Of a stretch of 64,000 nucleotides of DNA, positions 1 to 13,200 are shown one piece after another. Numbering within the stretch: the first letter of the stretch is position 1; the number at the start of each line of letters is the position of its first letter. This DNA comes from Sthenelais limicola. Its lineage: Eukaryota; Annelida; Polychaeta; Phyllodocida; Sigalionidae. The stretch is taken from positions 10,927,954 through 10,991,953 of the forward strand of contig OW804099.1 of NCBI GenBank assembly GCA_942159475.1. The letters are read 5' to 3'. The notes beneath the pieces are model-generated. The model did no database searches. It saw only the letters and a list, made by a program, of their open reading frames with translations, and was not told where the DNA came from. The position numbers and the translations under genes are program-made.

Positions 1-749
1 TGATAGGGGTCATGGAGCCATATAAAGGGTCTTATGAGGGGTCATAGAATAACATAGACAGTATGATGGGGGTCATGGAGCAGCATAGAGGGTATAATAT
101 GGGTCATGAAGTAACATAGAGGGTATGATGGTGGTCATGGAGCAATATAACAGGTATTATGGGGGTCATGGAATAACATAGAGGGTATGATGGGGGCCAT
201 AGAGCAGCATAGAGGGTATGGTTATGGTTATGGAGCAGCATAGAGGGTATGATGGAGGTTATGGAGTAACATGGCGGGTTTAATGGTGGCCATGCAGTAA
301 CATAGTGGGCATGATAGGGATCATGGAGGACTATAGACAGTACAATAGGCTTCATGGAGCATTATAGAGTGTATAATGGGGGCCTAGGAGGAGTATAGAG
401 GGTATGATGGGAACCATGGAGTACTATAGAGGATATAATGGTGGTCATAGAACTTCATAGAGGGTGAATGGTGGTTATGGAGCAGCATAGAGGGTACAAT
501 GGTGGTCATGGAGCAGCATAGATGGTATAATTGGGGTCATGGAGCAGCATAGAGGGTATAATGGGGGTCATGGAGCAGCATAGAGGGTATAATTGTGGTC
601 ATGGAGCAGCATAGATGGTATAATTGGGGTCATGGAGCAGCATAGAGGGTATAATGGTGGTCATATGGAGCATCATAGAGGGTATAATGGTGGTCATGGA
701 GCAGCATAGAGGGTATAATTGGGGTCATGGAGCAGCATAGATGGTATAA

Positions 750-897
750 TATAGTGCATGGGGCGTCGCCTCGACGTTGGATTGTTCTCTCACTAAAACC
801 ATGTCAACCAGTCGGGCTTGAAATCCTCCCACCTATGGGGAGCTTAGTTCCGCTGACGTCCATTTCTTAATGTTTGGCAATAAAAGTTACAACAACA
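750..897 (+). mobile_element. Short SINE-like insertion in the minisatellite
   Basis: About 145 bp of non-repeat sequence interrupts the array. It ends in a simple A/C-rich tail (AATAAAAGTTACAACAACAA) typical of a retroposed 3' end. ATAAT occurs on both sides and could be a target-site duplication, but the array itself contains ATAAT, so this is weak. No convincing pol III A and B boxes were found. It could also be an ordinary unique island. Confidence 0.35.
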
Positions 898-1794
898 AAT
901 AATTGGGGTCATGGAGCAGCGTAGAGGGTATAATGGTGGTCATGGAGCAACATAGAGGGTATAATTGGGGTCATCCATGGAGCAGCCTAGAGGGTATAAT
1001 TGGGGTCATCCATGGAGCAGCCTAGAGGGTATAATGGTGGTCCTGGAGCAGCATAGAGGGTGTCATTGGGGTCATAGAGTAAGTTAGAGGGTATGATGGG
1101 GCCATGGAGCAGCCTAGAGGGTGTCATTGGGGTCATGGAGCAGCATAGAGAGTGTCATTGGGGTCATGGAGCAGCATAGAGGGTATAATGGTGGTCCTGG
1201 AGCAGCATAGAGGGTGTCATTGGGGTCATAGAGTAAGTTAGAGGGTATGATGGGGGCCATGGAGCAGCCTAGAGGGTGTCATTGGGGTCGTGGAGCAGCA
1301 TAGAGGGTGTCATTGGGGTCATGGAGCAGCATAGAGGGTATAATGGTGGTCATGGAGCAGCATAGAGGGTGTCATTGGGGTCATAGAGTAAGTTAGAGGG
1401 TATGATGGTGGTCATATGGAGCAGCATAGAGGGTATAATTGTGGTCATGGAGCAGCATAGAGGGTATAATTGTGGTCATGGAGCAGCATAGATGGTATAA
1501 TTGGGGTCATGGAGCAGCATAGAGGGTATAATGGTGGTCATATGGAGCATCATAGAGGGTATAATGGTGGTCATGGAATAACATAGAGGGTATAATTGGT
1601 GTTATGGAGTAACATAGAGAGGGCATAATGGTGGTCATGGAGCAGCACAGAGGGTATAATGGGTGCCATGGAGCCCTATAGAGGGTATGAGGGGGGCCAT
1701 GGAGCATTATAGGGAATAAAATGGTCGTTATTTAGCAGCATAAAACGTATAGAGATCATCATGGAGCAACATTGAAGGTATGATGGAGGTCATG

Positions 1795-1978
1795 GTCATA
1801 GATGGGCACACGATGTCCAGATCATCGCGTCTAAGGGGTGGTCGTGTGACAGGGACCTTGTGTGTCCTTGCAGGTGGAGCCTTAGGCGGAGCTTGGGCTT
1901 GAACTGGGGATGGGAGATTAACCACGATCATTGGGATTATTTCTATTCCATCGTCAGCAATAGCATAGCCCTTATCCA
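1795..1978. other. Unique island inside the minisatellite
   Basis: About 180 bp of GC-richer, non-repetitive sequence sits between degenerate repeat units. It reads as an open minus-strand frame rich in proline and alanine, but there is no start context, splice site or known domain. It may be an inserted fragment of another sequence. Confidence 0.4.
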
Positions 1979-2040
1979 TAAAGGGTATAACAATGGTCAA
2001 TGAGCAACATCTAGAGGATGTAATATTGGTCAATGAGCAA

Positions 2041-2504
2041 AATTTGCGTCAAAGAATGTGTCAGATGTTACTCAATTGAGTGTAATATCTATGCACAATA
2101 TTGGTTAAATACTCCGGCCAAGATCTAGGTTTGAAGCCACAACAGGCTTACAGGTGAAGACTCGCCTAGCAGTCATACTTACTCACTTGACACCCCTTAC
2201 TCATAGAATCCCCCTATGCTATACTATGTCATTAAAATGAGTGTCATTGATTGTCATTGAATAGATCCATGCAGCCAATCAAATTAGTGAAGTAAATTCA
2301 ATGCATTTGAAAAGCTGATTCCTCTACTGAAATCTATCCATGCAAATGCCATAGGCAAAACTGGCCCTCTTTTTGTGGATACGCACACCAATCATGGCTT
2401 AAATACATCTTCTATTCACTGCTCTTGTGTGTTAGATGATTATTAGGGATTATAAGGGATTATTATTAAAAATTCAGATAGAAATCTTACCTTTGTCCTT
2501 GATA
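2041..2504. other. Non-coding stretch, nothing recognised
   Basis: AT-rich sequence with no long open frame, repeat structure or clear splice signals. It lies upstream of the first visible NLR exon and may be intron or intergenic. Confidence 0.5.
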
Positions 2505-3370
2505 ATTGTGACCTTATCCTTCATTGATGAAGGTTATTGACAACATGTCTTATGAAAATGCTGTTAGAGCCCTGTCGCATATTTTAATTGTGTACCCCAG
2601 GGAGAATAGTTCCAGAGAAACCTACCTAATACAAGAATTTGGACCAAAACTTGATCTTTGACCTTGAAATGTTGACCTTGACCATGACATAGGTCATTGA
2701 CAAGACATCTAATGCCTGTGCTCCCAGAACCCTATCAGATGCTCATATTGGGTAACCTAGGGATAAATAATTCCAGAGATACATATACCTAAATCTAAAA
2801 TCAAGAAAAAATGTTATGTTTGACCTTGGATTAGGTGACCTTGACCTTACCAAAGGTCATTCATATGTTGTCTCATGGAAGTGATGTTAGTGTTCTATCA
2901 CATGCATAAATTGTGTATGCCAGTGATAAATAGTTCCTAAGATACATAATACTCAAATTTGAACCAAAATTTGATGTTTGACCTTGAAAATGGTGACCTT
3001 GACAAAGGTCAATTAAAAGATATATTATGAAAGTACTCTCAGATCCCTTTCACATGTATAAATTGTGTAGCTTTGAAATAAATTGTTCAAAAGATATAGA
3101 CTGCAGTATGTTATTTAGATTTACACAAAATTTGGCATAGAATGAAAAGTGAGGCTTGGTTACCATGGCAACAGACATTCCAATGATACCAATAATGGGT
3201 TATTTTTCTTTCCCCTAATGTCAGTTATTATTTTTATGCATTAGGTTACCATTTTCTTCTATTGCCATATTTTTATAAGAGAAAATAGGATGTCACATTC
3301 CAGAATTTTGCTATTTTTACATTTCAAGGTCATATTTGGTGACCTTGACCTTGAGCAAGGTCACTGATTC
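2505..3370. repeat. Diverged ~160-bp tandem repeat rich in TGACCTTGACC
   Basis: Equivalent GACCTTGACC...AGGTCA blocks begin near 2510, 2674, 2837, 2995 and 3341. The first four are spaced 157-164 bp. Flanking text also repeats, for example AATTGTGTA...AATAGTTCC...GATACATA. Three of the blocks carry TGACCT followed by AGGTCA in everted orientation (2673-2696, 2836-2859, 2994-3011). The units are well diverged, so the array is old. Confidence 0.75.
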
Positions 3371-3816
3371 GAATGGAAATAATAATCCTTAGATACATCA
3401 GTATTATTCTCAAGTTTGGTTACAATACTGATAAAAGTGTAGAAATGGGACAATAAAAACCTATTTTTTGCTAAAATACAAAAAAATCACTAGTTTCCAT
3501 GGAAACAGGCCATTTTGACAATGTTCGCCACCTTTCCGGCAATTTTTTTCTTCAGATTCGGAAAATTCATGAAATTCTACACAAAATACCTCAAATTTAG
3601 CTTGTTATACGGTGGGTAGGGGTAACTTCTTAAATAATGGCTTTTTTGGCCCTTGGCCGCTGGCCTATTATGTATATAGAATATTTATATTGAATTCAGT
3701 TATAAATATTGATCAGACAAATCACTAGGAAATATGACCTCTTAGGAAATCCACCTAAATGGATGGCATAGACTCTTTTATCATTGAATATTATACCTGC
3801 TTCTTTTGTTTTACAG
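3371..3816. other. Putative intron 5' of the CARD exon
   Basis: AT-rich sequence without an open frame. It ends in a pyrimidine-rich acceptor (TTCTTTTGTTTTACAG, AG at 3815-3816) directly before the CARD exon. No upstream coding exon was found inside the window. Confidence 0.55.
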
Positions 3817-4204
3817 GCTCAGCCCACCAACTACCTACAAGTGCGGTGCCTAATTGATCACATCAAGCGGGGCGATGTTGGTAGATTTGATAGATTCTTA
3901 CAGGCTCTGAAACACTCTAATCAGGAATACATCGTTCGCGTGCTGGGCTTCAGTGCAACTACTCCTATATCACATCTCCCAGAACCAGACACAGCAGACA
4001 GTGCTTTCCTCCAAGGTACAGCAGACAGTGCTCTCCTACAAGGTACAGCAGACAGTGCTCTCCACCAAGGTACAGCAGACAGTGCTCTCCTACAAGGTAC
4101 AGCAGACAGTGCTCTCCTCCAAGGTACAGCAGACAGTGCTCTCCACCAAGGTACAGCAGACAGTGCTCTCCTACAAGGTACAGCAGACAGTGCTCTCCTA
4201 CAAG
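3817..4204 (+). CDS. NLR exon: second half of CARD plus 9-aa repeats
   Basis: The exon starts after the acceptor AG at 3815-3816 in phase 0. Its first ~45 codons read like the last helices of a CARD (LIDHIKRGDVGRFDRFLQAL, then an EYIVRVLG-type helix), the module that makes CARD-CARD contacts in NLR signalling. After about 15 linker residues it runs into eight tandem copies of TADSALLQG or close variants. Each unit ends in CAAG|GTAC, so the true 3' end could be any of eight donors with GT at 4016, 4043, 4070, 4097, 4124, 4151, 4178 or 4205. All are phase 1, which fits the next exon. The end given is the last of these. If the exon reads on past 4206 it stays open to 4368, which looks accidental. 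Confidence 0.78.
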
Positions 4205-7200
4205 GTACACTGATTCATCAAGGAACTTGTGAATATTTCACTATTTTAATTCCACACTGTTTTTCAGATAGAAATAGAAATAGAAAGACAAGGTGGATGC
4301 ATGGAAACAATAGAAAGACAATAGAAAGACAAGGTGCATGTATGAGAGCATACCCTATTATACCTTAGATATCATATCTTATTGCAGCCCAAGGATCTTA
4401 AATTATAATCATATTGTCCTAAAGTAATCACCATATAAACTGTTGCTGTGACATACTATTATCAAGTTTTCCCTTGACAAAATTATTGGAATTATTATCA
4501 TTGTTTTCCTCCAACCAGGAATCCGTGAGCACTGCCAATACCTCAAGAAGAAGCTCCTCCGGGTGCCTCTGCTGGACTTCAACACGCGGGAGTCACACAA
4601 CATAGAGCAGTACCTCATCAGGCTGGGCATCAAGAAGAAGGAGCGCAAAGCAGGACAAGAGTAAGGCACCTTCTCTTGTTTTATTTATGGCAACAAATGT
4701 AAAAGTTTCCATGTTGATGCCTTGCATCAATGAAGTGGTTAGAGATGATAACAATGGGGTATAATAGGGTAGGCTTTAGTAGCCTAATGGATCTTATTTA
4801 AAGTCAGCACTTAAAAACATTGAAAAATTATGTCTTTTGTATCACCATTCAATCATTTAAAGGCCTTTGACTGATATGAAATTAAAATTAATAATTGGAT
4901 TTAAGTCTAATTTTGTATTGTGATCCAAGTAATGTTTGTACCCTGTGTAGCTAAGAATAGTGTCCTTGTGGTGTAATGTTAATATAGAATAAACAATTGA
5001 AACAAGAACTAATAGATTTGAGTAGAGATCACTATCTATTTATATTTTGATGGTAATCAATGGTATACGATGCCCACTCATTTTTACTAATCTGAGGATA
5101 TCTCTTGAGGACTAGTGGCCTCTCTCAGACTGTTCAGGCTTCACCTACAGTTCAACTTTAAGTTCTCCATATCTTTACTACATATGCTACTAAGATATTA
5201 CTAAGATATTACTACTACATATCATTTCGACCATTTGTAATGTTGTATGTACTATATATCAAATAATCGTTGTCTTAACAATTCGGTGAGATGTTATATT
5301 TTCCTGAATAAATATAATTTCAAAAATCAAATCGAGGGATCCTCAGGTCAGTACAAACTTGTGGGCATCATATACAGCCTCCTAGAGACTGCTCTCATTA
5401 GATTCCATGTTAGGATTTAATGGAGTCTAATGCATATGCAATGTGTACTTGCAGGAGTCTGGAGCACATCGAGCAACATCAGATCTTCAGTGAATACCAG
5501 CAAGATGACGCCCCCTCCACCGTCCTGCTTTCTGGTCCTCCAGGCCAGGGGAAATCCACCTTCATCAAGGCCTATATCCATGACTGGTCTGAGAAGCAGC
5601 TGCAGCGAGCTACTCCACTCAAGGAGATGATGGTCTATATACCTGCCATATTGCTACAGCGAGACATCTGGGCTTCCATTAAATCACACATACACTGTAA
5701 GTCTGAGGCACAGAGGGAGGCAGTATTTGATTTTATACAATCTGAGTCTGAGGATGTCTACATATTCACAGATGGAGTTGATGAGCTAAGGTCAGAGCCC
5801 GTTATTGAAAGTTTACAAGAGTTTATCAGTCAATCAGGAAGAAGTAGCTTGTTCTGTTTACTTGTGTCCACCCGTGATAATTTAACACAGGTAAATGAAT
5901 CAGATTTTGACCGTCACATCCAGGTGATGGGCTTCACCCTGGAGGAAAGCTTGGAATATACCAGGAAATACCTCGGTGATGGATATAAGGAACAGATTGA
6001 CACACTTGAACGGATGAAAGAAGACCCTGAGGTGGAGGGAATTCTACAAAATCCCATGAGGACCCACATGCTCTGTGTGGCACTCATAAATGGACACATT
6101 GATATTAGTCATAACTCACTCAGCATGTATAAGTTGTATGAGGCTGTGGGCAATATGGCCCTCAGCCGTGAACTGAAGGGTAAAAGAGGTGTCTTAAAAC
6201 CCCAACAAAAAGAACAAAATCAGTTTTATAGAATGTTCTTGTTTTCCTTCATAAAGGGTGAGTCTGCAATAACCCCAGACCTACTGGAGACCTTTAGTCT
6301 AACTGAAGACTTCCCTTTAGTCAAATTACTGAATAAGATCCACTGTGGGCTCTCAGTCACTGGAGAATCTGAGTTTACCTATGCCCCTCCACATGAGACA
6401 TTCAGAGAGTTCTGGGCCATGAAGGGGGTGATGTCCCTACCTGTGGATGTTAGACCTCTGGTCATATTCTATATATGTTCCCGTGATGTGTGGCAGAACT
6501 TCCAATTGTTTATATATGAGTGCATATGCCTCATGGAGAACATGGATAAAGAGAGCAAAACCCAGGAGTTGTGTAAAATGCTCCAGTACATGTGTGTCTC
6601 ACAGGCACATGGAAAGGTGAAAAGCTTTGATGATGATTTCAAACATGTGAAACAAACCTGTGATGGACTCAATTCTTGCATTAAGGATTTATTTACAACT
6701 AAGATTTGTAATGATGGAACCAATGGATTATTGTCTATTCTGTTAGATAGACCTGGTGGCAATGTGTCTGTAGTAGAGATATCACAGTGTTTATCTGACC
6801 TGGATGTAAGCATTGTGGACTTGTTCAATAGAAGTGACAATGGATCTAATGGATGGGGGCCATATTGTTTCCTTAAACGACACAATGATGGATTTATACA
6901 GGAGTCAGTACTGGCAGAGCACATCTACCGCTGTGTGGAGGCCTCTAGCAACCACCAGGTGGCAGGAGTACCAGAGCACATCCTGGGGAGACTGCTGCCC
7001 TGTACTGGAGAGTGAGTCTTTATCTCATGTATATATACTACCTACACTATGTATATATACTACCTACACTATGTATATATACTACCTACACTATGTATAT
7101 ATACTACCTACACTATGTATATATACTACCTACACTATGTATATATACTACCTACACTATGTATATATACTACCTACACTATGTATATATACTACCTACA

Positions 7201-10200
7201 CTATGTATATATACTACCTACACTATACATGTATATATACTACCTACACTATACATGTATATATACTACCTACACTATGTATATATACTACCTACACTAT
7301 GTATATATACTACCTACACTATGTATATATATGTAGTAGTTTCGCTACATACCTCTAGGGCCAATCCATAAAGGATTGGTACCTTTGCTTTAACACAGAG
7401 GGATCTGCGTTTGATCCCCTGCATTTACTAGTAGAGTATATCTAAATGCTTTGTTATCCCTTATCTACACCTCAATTCTTATTATATACTCCTGCAAGAG
7501 TATCTTCTCTGTTTATATATTCCATGTCATTCCTATATTATGTGTCATTTGATTGTATGTGTTTATCATATTACCTGATGTGTTCTGACACCTTTATGTG
7601 CTCCGGATTGTAATACACTACCCTTGCCGGGTAATCCGGATAGATTGCCGTTTTACGGACTGGAATAAACAGAGATACGGGGAATTGGCTTCGTTAAGTT
7701 GTTTATTCATTGTCGAGACTCTGCGAATCGCTACAATTGGTGCCGTGACCAGTTCTTGACCAGTTCGTTTGACTAAGCCTGGCCGGATTAGGAAACAGGT
7801 GGATTTTGTTGACTTGATTGGTTCTCTTTCAGAGATGGCAGCAGCACCTGGAGCGGAAGGCGGACCCCCGCCGGACCCTGTACGGATGAGCAAGCAACTT
7901 GTGCAGCCGGGCAGACTGATTGCCACTGGGACTACATTGGCAGAGATGAAGTTCGATAGACAGTTCAGACAAATTATTTTGTCTGATGTTGGTTCTGAAT
8001 CTGACGAGTACAGAACTGGCCGGGAGGACCGTGCAGCCTTCACGGATTACAGATCCCCTGAAAGCGACATGGAGTCAGACGAGGAAAGCTTGTTGAAAGC
8101 AACTCGCCTCCAGTTGTTGGGTTTGCAGAGGAATTTGGCTGCAGAGAAAAGGAAGAACTTAGAGTTTGTTGCACAAATGAAACAACTCGTGTTCCAGAAC
8201 CGAGAGATCCATGAAACACTGGATGTGGTGACAGAAAGGGACTCTGTATTTATTAAAAAATTACAGGTGGAGAATGAAAAGTTGAAGTGTGAAATATCTC
8301 GGGTAGACGATCATTCTCGTCTCCAGAATGTTTCTGAAGATCAGTCAGCTTCAACTCAGACTGATTCTGTGTCGTCCCCTTTTTGGAATACACTGGCGGC
8401 AGATACACGTCGGAGGAGTATGGCTCCTCTGAATACAAGTAGGTCTGCTCCTGTGTGTTCAACGTTTGTGGATCCACAGGCCGGGTTAGAAACTAGGGAA
8501 GGTAGAATGGATTTCTTTGGATCTCCAGTTGGTTTGTCTGAGGATACGGCGAAGAGAGTAACATTTCGGGACCACAAAAGTTCTGGTATGTCTACTTCTT
8601 CCCCTGCTAATGGGTCGTTCAGTAAAGGAAAGGAAACACCCTCTCAGAAAAGCCCGCAGGCCAGTTTTTCTGTGACAAGTAGGAGTTTTAGTACTCAAAC
8701 TCCGTTTGAATCTGATACGGTGCTGGTAACTGATTTGTCTGCTAGTATTGGCACTCAGACGGATAAGACTCCTGAAGGGGAGGGGAAGAAGGATGGCACT
8801 GCAAGTACTGGTAAGAAAAGCAGTACTGCAGGGACGGACACTGATTTCGAGAGAGGTCAGGTAAAGGGAGATGTCTACAAGCCAAAGATACGGGTTGTGG
8901 CTGGCTCTCCTGGTGATCCGTCAGATCCGAGTGATTCATCCTCTTCCTCGTCCTCTGACTCTGAATCTCCTGCCCCCAAGAAGAAAGGAAAGAAATCGAA
9001 AAAAGTAAAGTCACGGAAAACCAAAGAGCGATCTCGGATCGCTAAGAAAGATCGATCCCTTGTCCAGGGATTAAGTTATGATGGAACGGACGACTCGGAC
9101 TTTGGCGAGTTTGAATATACTCAGGGTCCGGGTAAGAGCAAATACACCATGCGTCCGCCCGTCATAAAGATGTGGGACCAAAAGGACCCTTGGCGTGTTT
9201 ACCTGTCTGAGATGCGGGTAATGGCAGTTGCATGCAACTGGTCAGAGGAAGAGTTCCTGCTTCAGTTGCAGTGGGGATGCAAGCGGCAGTTGGCGGATAT
9301 GGGTGATCTGCCTGCAGGTCTGTCTCTGAAGGAATTCGTTCAACACATGGACGCGAATTTCGGCGAGGTTTCTCGTATAAAAAGACAAGCTGAATTTCGT
9401 GCTTGTCGCCAGACTCCCGGACAGACTGTCCGGCAGTTTGGTAACGAGGTAGCCCGCAGAGCCAGGTACGCTTTCGGTAAGAGGATGAATAGTACCATAG
9501 TCAATATGGCTCTTCATACTTACTTGAAGGGGTTGACTAGCTGTGAGCAGGCCAATTGGGCTCGTCTGAAGGAACCCGTAGACCTACAGGAGGCCATTCA
9601 TTGGTCAGAGGTTTATGAGGGATGCCTGATGGACACCGAATCCAGTGTGGTCGTCCAAAAACTTGCTGCGCTGCCAGCTCCTGAACCAGTTCAGGAACGC
9701 GCTTTGGCTGTAAAGAAGAGAAGGTCCCGCCGCAAGTCCGGTGCTGCTATAGCCCAGGTGATTGAGCCCCTGGATGATGATGATGTTACCTCCTCTGGTT
9801 CGGAGACTTTGGACATGACAACCGTCATCTGTCAGGCCTTACAGGCCTATAGGGATTTCAAGAAGAAGCCTGGTGATGGCAAGACTGGACAACCCTGGAA
9901 GAAAACATTTTCTGGGCAATTCTCCAGCCGGAGAAGGGACAGACCCAGGAGATGTTACTTCTGTGGGAAGGAAGGACATATCTCTCCTGATTGTCCTACC
10001 ACGAAGATCTTGAAGGAGTTGGCCGAGTCTACTAAAGCTAAGGCTCCGGAAAACCCTTCACGGCCCTTATAGGAAGCGATATGGGGGCCGAAGGGACGCC
10101 GCTTCATAGTACTACAGCTCGGACGGATTTGGCTAGTAGTATAGGAACTGGGGGTGTTGCTCAGGTACTTGTTAGTAAGGGGTTAGCTTCGACACAAGGT

Positions 10201-13200
10201 CAGGCGCTCCCGGACGCAAGAGATCCTAGGTCGTTGCCGGAAAAGAACACCTGTCTAGGTGAGGATATCTCCCCGGATATCTCCCAGGATAGCCCGGAAT
10301 CTGCTTCTCATGTGAGATGGGGACAGGACGGGTACCAAGCTGTTGAAGGTCAGATCGTTGTGGTTGGACAGAACCCCAACAGGTCGGCGCGGATACAGAA
10401 AGTTTCTGTACAGCAGCCAAAGACGCTGAGGATCACGGATAATTTAATTGTCCATGAGAGATGGTATGCCCCAGTGGGGTTAGACAGTGAGAATGGAGAT
10501 TTTTTGGTTGACCCTGGCGCTACTACTAGCCTGGTTACCAAGAGATTCTATGATTCTCTTTCTTCCAAACCACCTTTGGTTCCGGTCCAAATGGTGTGTG
10601 CAATGGGGAATGGGCTGCCTATAACCACTCATGGGAGCGCGCTTTGTCCTTTGAAGATAGGGGATCGGACATACATGATTACATGTCTGGTTGTCTCCGG
10701 CCTGAAAGGTCCGGAAGATGGACTTATTGGGGCGGATTTTTATTACGTCCATAAATGTAATCTTGACTGGTCTGGATTGCTATTCCTTGAGAATCAAGCA
10801 GTATCTGTATTGTGTAAGCAGTGGAAGCACATGAAGAGAAGCTTGAGACAGTCCACTGTTCAGGCTGTTGAAGTGAGAGAGTTCGTGGACGGGGGAGAAG
10901 TCAGGTTGAAAGAACCTGTGGTCCTCCAACCCCGGTCCGTGACCCTTGCTAAGATAGACCTGGGTAGAGGCTCTGACACGTCAGATGGGCTGATGTTCGA
11001 GCCTGATCAGGGATTGTTAAAAGACTTTGCCTTGGGAAGCCTTAATACATACGTATCGGGTAACGTTAATTCGTCCGTGGTAGCTTTTTCCAATCCGTCC
11101 GGTTCCACCGTACGCCTGAATTGTGACATGATAGTAGGGAGAGTGAGTGTTGTGACTTTGGTGTCCGATGCTTCCCTACCGGAGGAAGAGGATAATGAAA
11201 TGATTAAGACGGCTATTATCAATTCCATACAGGTAATGGACTCGCCTATTGTGGATGATGAGCTTTTGGCTCCTGATATAGTTGTCCCTCCTAGTCCCGA
11301 AGATCCGTTAGAGAAGTTGGTGAATGATGCTCATCTGTCTAGAAAAGAAGAAAAAGAGTTAGTTAGAAAACTGCTCTATGATTACCAAGACTGTTTTTCC
11401 TTACCTGGTACTTGGTACCTGGTACTTGGTTAGCCATGTGATTGACACTGGGGATGCAATCCCTGTTAAGCAAGCCTATCGTAGGATGCCAGTGGCTAGG
11501 CGGGAGGGAGCAGAGGCGGAAATCTGGAAAATGTATAAAGCAGGCAGAATAGAGCATAGCAGTAGTCCGTGGGGGGCTCCCATAGTGATGGTTGCTAAGA
11601 AGGATGGTACACAGAGATTTTGTGTAGACTATCGCCAACTGAATTCGGTGACTAAGAAGGATAGTTTTCCTCTACCTCGAATTGATGAGTGTGTTGAAGC
11701 CTTGGGTGGAAATCAATGGTTTTGCACACTAGACTTGGAGTCCGGATATTGGCAGGTTGCAATGGATGAAGACAGTAAGTACAAAACTGCTTTTCTTTCC
11801 AGTGTGGGTCTGTTTCAGTTTAAAGTGATGGCTTTTGGACTGTGTAACGCCCCTGCCACTTTCCAACGCATGATGGACCGTATGTTGGACGGATTGCGTT
11901 GGAAATCCTGTTTGGTATACCTGGATGATGTGGTGGTCTTCGGTAAGACTCTCCAGGGATGTGCAGACAATCTTAAACTAGTGTTGGAACGCATTAGAGA
12001 ATATGGGCTTAAGCTTAAGCCTAAGAAATGTGAGCTCTTCCGTAAGGAAGTGAAGTATTTGGGACGGATTGTTTCTGGCGCCGGAATCCGCGTGGATCCG
12101 GCTAAGATAGCAAAAGTTCAGGAATGGCCTGTTCCCAAAACAGCTAAAGAAGTTAGACAATTCCTTGGTTTCGCTTCCTACTATAGGGAGTTTCAACCAA
12201 ACTTTGGTGGAATTGTAGCTCCTCTGCAACAGATTGTGACGGATGCTGGGACTGAGAAACGCTATAGTAAACCTATAGTGTGGACCAAGAAGTGTGATGA
12301 AGCCTTTAAGACAGCTAAGACTTTATTAACTTCAGCCCCGGTTCTTGGGTATCCTAGAAAGGAAGGTTATTTCATCTTGGATACTGATGCCAGTGGCTTT
12401 GCAATGGCCGGAGTTTTGTCGCAGATGCAAGACGGCACGGAAGTCGTATTGGGATACGCTAGTAATAGCCTCACCAAGCCGCAGAAAAATTACTGTGCTA
12501 CTAAACGTGAGCTATTGGCAGTGCTGTCCTACTTGAAGAAGTTCAGACATTATCTCCTTGGCAATCGTAATTTTTACGTAAGAACTGACCACGCTTCACT
12601 TAGGTGGCTCCTGAATTTTAAAGATCCAACTGATATGCTTGCTAGATGGTTAGCCACGATGCAAGAGTATGGCTTGGAGCAGAGTATGATACTTCACCGG
12701 GCGGGCAAGAAGCATACGAATGCGGACGGATTGTCTCGAATCCCTACCAGGAAGTGCGGAAACCCTGGCTGTTCCGATTGTGGTCTCCATGATGCTGTAA
12801 TCGCGGAAGCTGTGGTGGTTCTAGGCTCCTTGGAGGACGAGATCCGGGATGCTCAACAGGCAGATCCCTTGTTGAAGAAAGTTATGGCTGTATTGGACGG
12901 ATCCAGTCCGGTTCCCAGCAAGGAACAGTTGTCTGGTGAGCCGCAGGAATTCTGTACATACATCCGTAACAGAGAAAATTTAGAGATGGTCCAGGGTGTC
13001 TTATGTCTGCGGTGGCTGCGTAAGAACACTGGACACACGTATGTCAGGAAGATAATTCCTGCCTCTATGAGAAGGAATATTTTTCGTTGCTTGCACGGAT
13101 CTCAGTTGCAAGGTCATTATGGCGATTTCAAGACTAGCTGGAAGGCAAAAATGAAATATTTTTGGCCTGGTATGCGCTATGACTTGAAAAGATGGCTAAA

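Larger units (their letters stand above)
1..2040. repeat. 31-bp minisatellite array
   Basis: Tandem, imperfect copies of a unit of about 31 bp (core GGTCATGGAGCAGCATAGAG followed by GGTATAATGG-type sequence) fill almost the whole stretch. Higher-order blocks recur, for example the GTGTCATTGGGGTCATAGAG variants at about 1060-1400. The array is broken by a unique block at about 753-895 and by a second non-repeat island at about 1800-1975. Open frames on the minus strand here are by-products of the repeat and are not genes. Confidence 0.95.

Noticed and set aside
4369..4410. Alternative NLR exon at the acceptor TTATTGCAG near 4386
   Set aside because: The sequence after it reaches a stop within a few codons in the frames that would fit. 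The acceptor at 4518 fits the phase and gives a long open exon.
7012..7371. Long Tyr/Leu/Thr/Ile/Cys open frames in and around the TA minisatellite (also 18633-19059 and 20196-21737)
   Set aside because: All three frames of a 20-bp repeat without stops stay open. There is no start context or conservation and the amino-acid pattern only mirrors the repeat.
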